From assembly GCF_000211815.1 (NCBI RefSeq), contig NZ_GL890956.1, forward strand, positions 21,834 to 85,833: DNA of 64,000 nucleotides. Reading direction: 5' to 3'. The notes beneath the pieces are model-generated. The model was not told where the DNA came from and ran no database searches. It worked only from the letters and a program-made list of their open reading frames with translations. Below are positions 26,590 through 33,644 of the stretch, piece after piece. A program made the position numbers and the translations under genes. Source of the stretch: Moorena producens 3L (GTDB lineage: Bacteria > Cyanobacteriota > Cyanobacteriia > Cyanobacteriales > Coleofasciculaceae). Positions within the stretch are counted from its first letter, which is position 1, and each line of letters opens with the position of its first letter.

Positions 26590-26985
26590 TTACTCAGCTT
26601 CCGCCTCAATCCAACCTTTAACCATTTCAATGGGAATACCAATCGGGGCAAACAACACCTTCAGGGCTTCGATTCCGCCTTCTTTTAGGGCATTACTTAG
26701 CCTGGCCTTGAATGTTGGGTTTTGCTTAATTTCTTGTTGCAGAGTTACAGCTAAAGCACTCTGTTTTTCGATTGCCGTTGCATTGGGATAACTCTGGTCT
26801 AGTTGCTGCAAAAGCTTTTGAATTTCTGCTGCTGCATTTGCTAGGTTTTGTTTTTGCTCTGGAGCATAATTATTGATCTCGGCACCTATCTGATTTGCAT
26901 AAACATTATTAGCATTTACTAATCCACCAGAAATTTTGATTTGTTTAAGGTCATTTGGAGTAGATTTATTAGAGTCTTCTGACAT
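26590..26985 (-). CDS. Small partner protein sharing the NACHT N-terminal tag
   Basis: A 131-residue protein directly upstream of the NACHT gene (22 bp apart, same strand), so probably cotranscribed. Residues 1-40 align without gaps to the NACHT N-terminus, with 21 identities including GG at 20-21, QIGA at 32-35 and INNY at 37-40. Residues 46-131 form a separate, mainly helical domain (EIQKLLQQLDQSYPNATAIE; ARLSNALKEGGIEALKVLFA), a type often seen in cyanobacteria beside NACHT or pentapeptide proteins. The family function is unknown. A role as effector, adaptor or regulator of the NTPase is inferred. Confidence 0.75.
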   Translation of the reverse strand: MSEDSNKSTPNDLKQIKISGGLVNANNVYANQIGAEINNYAPEQKQNLANAAAEIQKLLQQLDQSYPNATAIEKQSALAVTLQQEIKQNPTFKARLSNALKEGGIEALKVLFAPIGIPIEMVKGWIEAEAE

Positions 26986-27434
26986 GATATCTCCTGGATA
27001 ATGAATGGTTTCAGTATAAAAGCTAGGAGGATGTAATGACTATATTGTTGTAATTAAATAAAATTAATAGGCAAATTACTGGTAAAATTTACGTCGTGAA
27101 AGGATGTACTTTACTACCTTTTTATATTGCTTACTGGACGTACCAGTCTTGTTGATAGTTTAATTTATAATTATAGCACCTCCCATCACCAATATCTGGT
27201 AGAAGAAGAGGATGCGTTTGCGTAGCGTGGCCCAAAGGCCAATCGCAAAACTCCAGCAACTGTGATCCCTGCTTCACTTCAGGTGCTAGAGCAGCGAATC
27301 CAGATTACTTAACAAAAATGTACATATCATGTTTTCCCCATAAGTTGATTTAGGGTGGGCAGTGCAGCAGTATTAAACTAAAAACTGCAATAGAATCGAA
27401 TCGGCGGCATTGATCAAAAAAGGAAAACCAAGAT
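26986..27434. other. Spacer with dispersed GTAGCG repeat
   Basis: Holds the promoter side of the small partner gene and, at 27221-27250, a TTGCGTAGCGTGGCCCAAAGG copy of the dispersed repeat in split form. A short dyad ACTGG-ACGTA-CCAGT lies near 27134. No gene is recognised. Confidence 0.5.
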
Positions 27435-28271
27435 ATGAAAGCCATAGGCTATAATCAGCCTGGACCAATCACTGCACCAGAAGCGCTGATCGAATTTGAA
27501 ACCGAAACACCGGAATTAGAGCCACACGACCTGTTGGTGGAGGTTCGGGGAATTTCGGTCAATCCTGTGGACGTGAAAGTGCGCGCCAAGATGGCACCGG
27601 AAAAGGGCACCAAGGTCATTGGGTATGATGCCGCAGGTGTTGTTCGACAAGTTGGCAGCGATGTCAGTAAATTTAAAGTTGGTGATGAAGTCTTTTATGC
27701 CGGTGATATCACTCGACCGGGCACCAACTCCGAGCTCCATGCCGTTGATGAGCGGATTGTTGGGAAAAAGCCGAAATCCCTGGGCTTTGCGGAAGCAGCT
27801 GGTTTTCCACTCACCTCCATTACTGCCTGGGAAATCCTGTTCGACTGCCTCGGGGTCAAAGAAGGAGAAGGCAAGGGCGAGAGTATACTGATTATCGGTG
27901 GTGCGGGAGGTGTTGGATCAATCCTGATTCAACTTGCCAAGAAACTCACCGGGTTGACCGCGATCGCCACTGCATCTCGTCCGGAAACCATCGAGTGGGT
28001 TCAAAAGATGGGTGCCGACCATGTGATCAATCACCGCCAGTCCCTTGTTGATCAAATCAAGGAATTGGGACTCGAACCCCGCTACGTTGCTTCCCTTTCA
28101 GGATCAGACGGACATTTTCCTGGCATCATCGAGCTGATTAAGCCTCGCGGTCATATCGCAATAATTGATGACCCTCAGTCCCTAGACATCTCATTGATCA
28201 AAACCAAAGCCCTAAGCTTCAGCTGGGAGTTCATGTTTACTCGCTCGATGTATGAAGCTTCCACCGCCTGA
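27435..28271 (+). pseudogene. Zinc-type alcohol dehydrogenase/quinone oxidoreductase, 3'-truncated
   Basis: The 278 codons give a GroES-like N-terminal domain and the Rossmann motif IIGGAGGVGSILIQLA of a medium-chain dehydrogenase (zinc-binding alcohol dehydrogenase-like group). Such proteins usually have about 335-340 residues. This one stops at FMFTRSMYEASTA because the IS200/IS605 element begins exactly there (hairpin at 28261-28283). The missing C-terminal 60 or so residues are not found beyond the other end of the element. NADPH-dependent reduction of quinones or enones is the family activity; this copy is probably inactive. Confidence 0.75.
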
Positions 28272-28287
28272 ACGAGGCGGTGGTGTC

Positions 28288-29634
28288 TTATGCTAATTTG
28301 GAGTTATCCCTAACCCACAACTCACACAAGGAAGCCCAGCTTCTAGGCGGTCGTCCAGATCTTTTGCTGGAACGACCCTCACCGTCATTTCTGCGAGTGA
28401 GTTTAATTACGCCTCTAGCACCGATGTTGTAAGCTCCGTTTAAGTCGGCATTAAATCGCTTACCTGAAGGAAAGGTTGTTAGGGCATAATTCCTTGAATT
28501 ACGTTTAACCGTACCAGATCCATCATAGGCCAGCTTTGAAGTGTAAGCCGCCACGACTTCCACGACTTTACCCCCCAATTCAGTCCATTTCATTTCCGTA
28601 AAATCACGAATTTTTGCTTTGAGCCAACCGTGGAATCTTTGCCTTAGGTTAGACCGCTTTCGTCCACCCTTCGGCTTCCATCCTTTAAGATTCTCAAATA
28701 CGATCGCTTCCGAGTTGAATTTCTCAGCAATCTCGACAATTCGCTTAGAAACTATGTGGCTGATTTGGTTGTTGATTCTTTGGCATTTTTTATAGGTTTT
28801 AGAACAGAAAGCCTTGTGAAGTTTCCCGCCTTTTCCCATAGTTTTAGATGCTCGTACAGATACGGACTTTAGTCGTTTGTCCCTACGGTCTATGTCTCTT
28901 CCTGGGTGAATAAATTCACGGTGGATTACAGTGCCGGTCTGGGTTACGACTGCTATTGTTGCGGTAGTGTTGATACCTAAATCTACCGCAGTAACGTTAG
29001 CTTCTGGTTTGCGCTTTTCTGGCTTGCAATTGAACGGAACAGACAGATGACAGTACCTATCATTGAAGATCAACGCAGGAGACATCATTTTGTTAGTCGC
29101 ACAGGCGTGGCGTTCTCTTAAACCGGTAATCTGAACTTTAGTCCAGATCCAGTTCTTGCCATTAAAAACTTTAATTTCTACTTGGTTAAAACCATGTAAT
29201 TTATAGCATTGACCTTTATACAAAGAGGGATAACAACCAGTGTCTGCGTTTAGTTTTGGAGGTTTGGCATCTTTCCTTTTTCTCGAACCTGATTGCCATT
29301 CCTGGTAACGGGTCACAAAGCTACTAACTTGACCAGCAGAGAATGCGATCGCCGATCTACGGTAGTAGCTGGGGAATTTGTAAAAAGCTTGATTGAACTG
29401 AGGGTATTTTATACTGGGGCGTTTAGCCGTCTGATGCATTAACTTCTCGACAGCAGGAGTCAAGTGATCTGCCGTTAAGGTACCTAATTCCCCCCAGTGG
29501 GTATAGATGATTCCAACCAAATATCTGCAAGCACGACGATAGACTTTAACCGTTTCCCTAAACAGTAAACGTTGTTCTGCGGTCGGGTTAAGCCTCCATT
29601 TGTCAGTGCGAATGATCTTGGTTGGTGTCTTCAC
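28288..29634 (-). CDS. tnpB: TnpB, IS605 OrfB-type RNA-guided nuclease
   Basis: A 448-residue TnpB. The RuvC triad is visible: D218 in VTAVDLGINTTA, E314 in IVFENLKGW and D397 in FNADLNGAYNIGAR. The zinc-ribbon cysteines expected between RuvC II and III are absent (TSKLAYDGSGTVKRNSRN, then YALTTF). Family members cut DNA guided by an omega-RNA made from the element end and promote element retention. The start is GTG 29634. The 3' end lies next to the terminal hairpin, where the guide RNA scaffold would be encoded. Confidence 0.85.
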   Translation of the reverse strand: MKTPTKIIRTDKWRLNPTAEQRLLFRETVKVYRRACRYLVGIIYTHWGELGTLTADHLTPAVEKLMHQTAKRPSIKYPQFNQAFYKFPSYYRRSAIAFSAGQVSSFVTRYQEWQSGSRKRKDAKPPKLNADTGCYPSLYKGQCYKLHGFNQVEIKVFNGKNWIWTKVQITGLRERHACATNKMMSPALIFNDRYCHLSVPFNCKPEKRKPEANVTAVDLGINTTATIAVVTQTGTVIHREFIHPGRDIDRRDKRLKSVSVRASKTMGKGGKLHKAFCSKTYKKCQRINNQISHIVSKRIVEIAEKFNSEAIVFENLKGWKPKGGRKRSNLRQRFHGWLKAKIRDFTEMKWTELGGKVVEVVAAYTSKLAYDGSGTVKRNSRNYALTTFPSGKRFNADLNGAYNIGARGVIKLTRRNDGEGRSSKRSGRPPRSWASLCELWVRDNSKLA

Positions 29635-29686
29635 GTCCTCACCTAAACTGCTAACATGTCACTATCTTAACCTATAGTGTTTTAAC

Positions 29687-30106
29687 ATGTCAACTACCAT
29701 GCGTTCTTTCGCACATACAGTTTCGCTAATAAAGATTCATATAGTGTTTGTGACAAAGTACCGCCACCCAGTGATCACTGGGGATATAGAAGAGGATATC
29801 AAAGACTTAGTCAAAAGCATTTGCGACAAAAATGACTGCATCCTTGAAGATGCCAAGGCAGACCTGGGGACAAACGACCATATTCATCTTTTAATCGACT
29901 TAGCTCCCAAGGTATCAATTTCTAAACTCTGTAATACCCTCAAGACAGTAACCAGTAGAGAAATTAGAAAAAGGTACGCAAAAGAATTGGCTCCCTATTA
30001 CTGGAGGCCAGTTTTCTGGAAAAGAGGTTTTAGTGCTGTATCCTGTGGAGGTGCTCCTCTTACTGTACTGAAGCAATATATAGAAAACCAGGGTTATGAC
30101 GACTGA
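29687..30106 (+). CDS. tnpA: TnpA, IS200-type Y1 HUH transposase
   Basis: A 139-residue single-strand DNA transposase. The HUH metal-binding motif is HIH at 65-67 and the catalytic tyrosine is most likely Y131 in LKQYIENQG. It excises and inserts the element as single-stranded DNA by recognising terminal hairpins. It diverges from tnpB. The length is normal for the family. Confidence 0.9.
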   Translation: MSTTMRSFAHTVSLIKIHIVFVTKYRHPVITGDIEEDIKDLVKSICDKNDCILEDAKADLGTNDHIHLLIDLAPKVSISKLCNTLKTVTSREIRKRYAKELAPYYWRPVFWKRGFSAVSCGGAPLTVLKQYIENQGYDD

Positions 30107-30392
30107 CCAGCTTGCTCCTTGACGTAGGGCTTGCTGAATAAGTCGTAATTTTCGGGTTTGAATAGGTGGTAGGTGTTAGGTGGTAGGTGGTAGGTGGTAG
30201 GTGAGGTTAATGGTTTTAGAGAATTTTCATCTTTGAGGTGCTTATTAATTGTACCGATGGGCTCAAAAACCTTGCACTTATTTGGTCGAAAATTGCTTGA
30301 AACCGTTGTCTGGCATGGCTTCCACACTTATACAGCCAGCCCTAACTAAGACAGCATAGCCAACTGTGGTAAGTTATGGCCATCAAATTTTC
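30107..30392. other. Spacer with (GGTAGGT)n and possible IS relic
   Basis: AGGGCTTGCTGAATAAG at 30126-30142 resembles the outer end of some cyanobacterial IS elements, and a GGTAGGT array follows (30165-30202). A minus-strand frame begins MWKPCQTTVSSNFRPNKCKV at 30327 but is not assignable. I make no gene call. Confidence 0.3.
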
Positions 30393-30578
30393 GGCGTTGC
30401 GTCAGTCAAGGAATGAATGGGAGTAGAGTGGGCATCCTGCCCGCACCAAAAGATCCCCGAACAGGCAAGATGAATGGGAGTAGAGTGGGCATCCTGCCCG
30501 CACCAAAAGATCCCCGAACAGGCAAGATGCCTATTCTACCTCACTGACTTAAAATTATTGCATTATTAACCAATGCCA
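30393..30578. repeat. MITE-like element (family D), copy 1, with internal 57-bp duplication
   Basis: Begins GGCGTTGC and ends with a diverged AACCAATGCC. The 57-bp unit starting AATGGGAGTAGAGTGGGC occurs twice back to back (30416-30472 and 30473-30529) without visible difference. The second copy of the family is at 36551-36742. Confidence 0.7.
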
Positions 30579-30616
30579 GATTTTCAATTTTTAACGAAAA
30601 CCAAGGAAACAAAAAC

Positions 30617-30907
30617 ATGGCTAAATTGACTCTTGTTGCTCATATCACAGCTAAAGATGACCAAATTGATCTGGTAAAGACTGAGCTTAAAAAGTTGATC
30701 GACATCACTCGTGCTGAAGAGGGCTGCTTGCAATACGATTTGCATCAAAACAATGAAAATCCAGCTCACTTTATGTTTTTTGAAAATTGGGAATCCCGTG
30801 AGCTGTGGCAGAAGCATATGGGTGCCCAGCACCTGAAAGATTACATGGCTGCAACTGATGGCGCGGTTGAGGAATTCAGTTTCAATGAAATGACGCAAAT
30901 AGGCTAG
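30617..30907 (+). CDS. Antibiotic biosynthesis monooxygenase (ABM) domain protein
   Basis: A 96-residue protein that is a single ABM fold: LTLVAHITAKDDQIDLVKTE, EEGCLQYDLHQN and FENWESRELWQKHM are the typical segments of YgiN-like proteins. These act as cofactor-free quinol monooxygenases or aldehyde-binding dimers. The start follows AAGGAAAC at 30602-30609. No partner gene is adjacent. Physiological substrate unknown. Confidence 0.8.
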   Translation: MAKLTLVAHITAKDDQIDLVKTELKKLIDITRAEEGCLQYDLHQNNENPAHFMFFENWESRELWQKHMGAQHLKDYMAATDGAVEEFSFNEMTQIG

Positions 30908-31280
30908 GGAATATAGAATATAGAATTTAGAATGTAGAATTTAGAATTTAGAATGTAGAATGTAGAATGTAGAATGTAGAATTTAGAATGGTGAATTAAG
31001 AATTTAGAATGGTGAATTAAGAATTTAGAATGTATATAAGCAGGTGCACAAAATTAATTACACATTTTTAAAAACTCAAAGCCTTACACTGTAAGGGTTA
31101 CAGAGATTGGTAGTAGCAAATTAATTTTGTTTAGGTGCTTAAATCAAAATTTATACCTTTTGCCTTGTCTTCATCAAGGTTGATGAGATGCAAGAGGTCT
31201 AATTTTTAATTCACTATTATACATTCTACATTCACCATTCTAAATTCTAAATTCTAAATTCTACATTCTACATTCTAACA
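30908..31280. repeat. Heptamer arrays (TAGAATT/TAGAATG)n on both sides of a spacer
   Basis: TAGAATT/TAGAATG units cover 30910-31035 and their complement (ATTCTAA/ATTCTAC) covers 31215-31280. The arrays are inverted relative to each other and could pair. A CTTACACTGTAAG dyad lies near 31083. No gene is seen between. Confidence 0.8.
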
Positions 31281-31292
31281 GACAACACCCCT

Positions 31293-31691
31293 TTACCGAA
31301 AAACCCTAGAGCAAAGTCGATTCAACAACTCCTTAGGAATTGCCTCGAAATTCTCCAAAACAAAATCCATTAAAGCCAGATGGTATAAGGAATCGGCATT
31401 AGGAGTTTTATAGCGAGCACCTTGGGCCAGCCAGCTATTTACGGCGTAAGTTGAGCGGCAGCAGATGTTACCCATGTCTTCTTGATTGACTTGCCACTTG
31501 CGGTAAAACGCCTGGGGAGTCATGGACAGTCGGTAGTTGCTGTATAGGTAGATCAAGATTTCCTCTCGCTCAGTGATGGCACGAGGCATTGAATCTGGGC
31601 GTGTGGATGGGCTCTCAGCAATTTGGGCAAGCCGGTCTAGGGCTCGCTGACAGTGAACCAGATGATCTACTGACCGTTTTTTTGGCATCAT
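31293..31691 (-). CDS. Hypothetical cyanobacterial protein
   Basis: A 132-residue, mostly helical protein that I do not recognise. Residues 50-110 (LYSNYRLSMTPQAFYRKWQV; ICCRSTYAVNSWLAQG) have a helix-turn-helix-like spacing in which an N-terminal helix pair precedes a possible recognition helix, so DNA binding is conceivable. The N-terminus is basic (MMPKKRS). A strong 12-bp hairpin lies in its 5' leader at 31726-31764, which may regulate it. No partner gene is adjacent. Confidence 0.5.
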   Translation of the reverse strand: MMPKKRSVDHLVHCQRALDRLAQIAESPSTRPDSMPRAITEREEILIYLYSNYRLSMTPQAFYRKWQVNQEDMGNICCRSTYAVNSWLAQGARYKTPNADSLYHLALMDFVLENFEAIPKELLNRLCSRVFR

Positions 31692-31725
31692 GGAATTACC
31701 TCAGACATAGCTTGTGACTGGGGAT

Positions 31726-31764
31726 AAAGCCGCGCTTTGGCCTGCATGCGAGAAGCGCGGCTTT
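31726..31764. terminator. Perfect 12-bp hairpin followed by T run (plus strand)
   Basis: AAAGCCGCGCTT (31726-31737) and AAGCGCGGCTTT (31753-31764) are perfect inverses around a 15-nt loop. A run of five T on the plus strand follows. It is terminator-like, but no plus-strand gene ends here. On the minus strand it lies 35-73 nt upstream of the 31293-31691 gene and could be a leader structure. Confidence 0.5.
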
Positions 31765-31990
31765 TTGTCCAGAAATCTTATCGAAATATCAGACATTTTT
31801 ATTATTACTAATATCTCGAAAAAAGTCAAGAGTATTTGTTAAAACTAAATATATTTTTACAAATAAAATAATTGACTATAGGTGATATATTTGAGATGTA
31901 AAAATGTAAGTTAGCAGCTTAAGCGCTACGCGAAAAACTTATGTGCTACGCACACGCTACGCGAACAAATATCAGATAGCGTTTTGTAGT

Positions 31991-32104
31991 CTAATATAGC
32001 GTTTTCGCAGTTATGAGGTACGCTTATAAACCTCAAAGTCCCCCTTATTAAGGGGGATTTAGGGGGATCAATTTGTACCTTGTGGGATATCGAATTGCTA
32101 TAAT
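31991..32104. repeat. MITE-like element (family B), copy 2
   Basis: Begins ATAGCGTTTTCGCAGTTATG then AGGTACGC, and ends GTACCTTGTGGG then AATTGCTATAAT. The centre is the hairpin TCCCCCTTATTAAGGGGGA. No coding capacity. Confidence 0.7.
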
Positions 32105-32156
32105 ATACACATTATTTTTTCCCGATTCCCGATTCCTCACAACTGCTGTTTAACCC

Positions 32157-32240
32157 GGTGGTGCGTTACGGGACGGGCTTTTCCAATACTGCTGAAGAGG
32201 CTAAAAATTAAGGCGAGCCCGTCCCTAACGCACCCTACGC
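32157..32240. repeat. Palindromic element (family A), copy 6
   Basis: Arms GGTGGTGCGTTACGGGACGG and CCCGTCCCTAACGCACCCTA. It lies 30-110 bp upstream of the msrA start and may contain or displace its promoter. Confidence 0.8.
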
Positions 32241-32269
32241 AAAATTTACTGTTTAACTACGTAACAACG

Positions 32270-32734
32270 ATGGAAAAAGCGACATTTGGTGGTGGTTGTT
32301 TCTGGGGAGTAGAAGCAGCATTTCGGAAAGTGAAGGGAGTAGTCTCAACCTCTGTTGGTTATATGGGAGGACATTTTCCTAACCCATGCTATCTAGATGT
32401 ATTATCAAGAATAACCGGTCACGCAGAAGTGGCACAGGTGGAGTATGACCCGGAAAAAGTTAGTTATGAACAATTACTTGACCTATTTTGGTCTATCCAT
32501 GACCCTACGACATTAAACCGCCAAGGTCCTGATCGAGGAGAACAGTATCGATCGGTGATATTTTTCCACAATCAGGAACAAGAAGTGTTGGCAAGACTGT
32601 CAAAACAAAAGCTGCAAGTTTCTGGTAAGTTTGATAAGGATATTGTTACCGAAATTAAGCCAGCTTCCGACTATTATTTAGCTGATGACTATCATCAACA
32701 ATATTTTGAAAAGAAGCAGAAGTCTTTACGTTAA
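32270..32734 (+). CDS. msrA: Peptide methionine (S)-S-oxide reductase
   Basis: A 154-residue MsrA. The catalytic cysteine is C10 in FGGGCFWGVE. The substrate-pocket segments GYMGGHFPNPCYLDV, TGHAEVAQVEYDP and FFWSIHDP-like LFWSIHDPTTLNRQG are in place. It repairs oxidised methionine in proteins in the cytosol. The usual second cysteine after YxDV is leucine here (DVLS), so recycling may use another cysteine, such as that in NPCY. A MITE stands directly upstream. Confidence 0.9.
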   Translation: MEKATFGGGCFWGVEAAFRKVKGVVSTSVGYMGGHFPNPCYLDVLSRITGHAEVAQVEYDPEKVSYEQLLDLFWSIHDPTTLNRQGPDRGEQYRSVIFFHNQEQEVLARLSKQKLQVSGKFDKDIVTEIKPASDYYLADDYHQQYFEKKQKSLR

Positions 32735-32749
32735 ATATTGCAGGAGATA

Positions 32750-33056
32750 ATAGGGAACAGGGAATCGGGAATCGGGAGTCGGGAGTCGGGAGTCGGGATT
32801 AGGAATCCCCAAGGCGATCAAATTAGTTAAGAATAGAGAGCAGGTATCAGGGAACATAAATAAGTAATTTTAGTTAGTTTTGGGTTTCAAAGATAATTTC
32901 AATTTTGTTTATTCCAAGAACATAACTTTGACTTATAAATCATGACTCCTGTCTCCTAACTCGTGGATCAAGTTGGTTATGTCAAACTAAGGTTATTTGC
33001 CTTAATTTTTATTCCCGATTCCCGATTCCCGATTCCCGATTCCCGATTCCCGATTA
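32750..33056. repeat. Heptamer arrays (GGGAATC/GGGAGTC)n and (GATTCCC)n
   Basis: A GGGAACA/GGGAATC/GGGAGTC array (32753-32803) and an inverted GATTCCC array (33012-33054) flank 200 bp of AT-rich spacer. No gene is recognised. Confidence 0.8.
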
Positions 33057-33076
33057 TTCACAACTTCAGCGAAGTA

Positions 33077-33541
33077 TCATTCGATCGGATCGCAGCGAAT
33101 TTCAACTATAAATCCATCGGGGTCATAAAAATAGATACCTCTGCCGGTAGGACGAGTTACTGGACCATGATCGATGGGAATTTGATTTTGTTTTAGCACT
33201 TCTACGGCTTGATCAAATAACTGAGGATCGATATCAAAGGCGAGATGATTCACCCGAGTAAAGCCACGATGGGGGTCTGGATCTGGTGGTGATAGGTCTG
33301 GCTCGGAAAACAAATCCACCACAATGCCATCTGGGGTAACGAAGTTAGTGACTTTTCCGGCTTCGACTAGCGATCGCAAAGTACTGGGCACTTCTTCACC
33401 AGTTAGTTCATGTAAACCTAGCAATGTACCATAAAAGTGGCGCGATGCTTGGATATCCTTCACATTCAGAGCAATATGATGGACTCGACGGAGACTACCT
33501 GGAGTTAGGGTAGGTTTGATTACTTCAGGGCTAGAAACCAT
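33077..33541 (-). CDS. VOC-superfamily (glyoxalase/dioxygenase-like) protein
   Basis: A 154-residue protein with two beta-alpha-beta-beta-beta modules. Putative metal ligands are in RRVHHIALNVKD, RVNHLAFDIDP and FYDPDGFIVEIRCDP. The composition suits a glyoxalase/bleomycin-resistance or dioxygenase-type VOC metalloenzyme. The substrate is unknown. It is divergent from tex across a 103-bp gap, which may hold both promoters. Confidence 0.8.
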   Translation of the reverse strand: MVSSPEVIKPTLTPGSLRRVHHIALNVKDIQASRHFYGTLLGLHELTGEEVPSTLRSLVEAGKVTNFVTPDGIVVDLFSEPDLSPPDPDPHRGFTRVNHLAFDIDPQLFDQAVEVLKQNQIPIDHGPVTRPTGRGIYFYDPDGFIVEIRCDPIE

Positions 33542-33644
33542 TTTTTTTAATAATTGTTAGTTGTGAATGGAAGTGCTAATAGTTAATTATTAATGGTTAT
33601 ACCGTTTTTAATTTGCTATTTAAATTTCCCCTTTTCCTGGTAAC

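Larger units (their letters stand above)
28261..30130. mobile_element. IS200/IS605-family transposon (tnpA + tnpB)
   Basis: Carries divergent tnpB (minus) and tnpA (plus) with a 52-bp gap between starts. The tnpB side ends in a perfect hairpin, CCACCGCCT-GAACG-AGGCGGTGG (28261-28283), the type of structure that TnpA recognises at element ends. The other boundary, soon after 30106, is approximate. It truncates the alcohol dehydrogenase gene. Both genes look full length, so the element may still be mobile. Confidence 0.8.

Noticed and set aside
27435..28271. Complete short alcohol dehydrogenase
   Set aside because: The stop lies in the IS end hairpin and about 60 residues of the usual C-terminus are missing.
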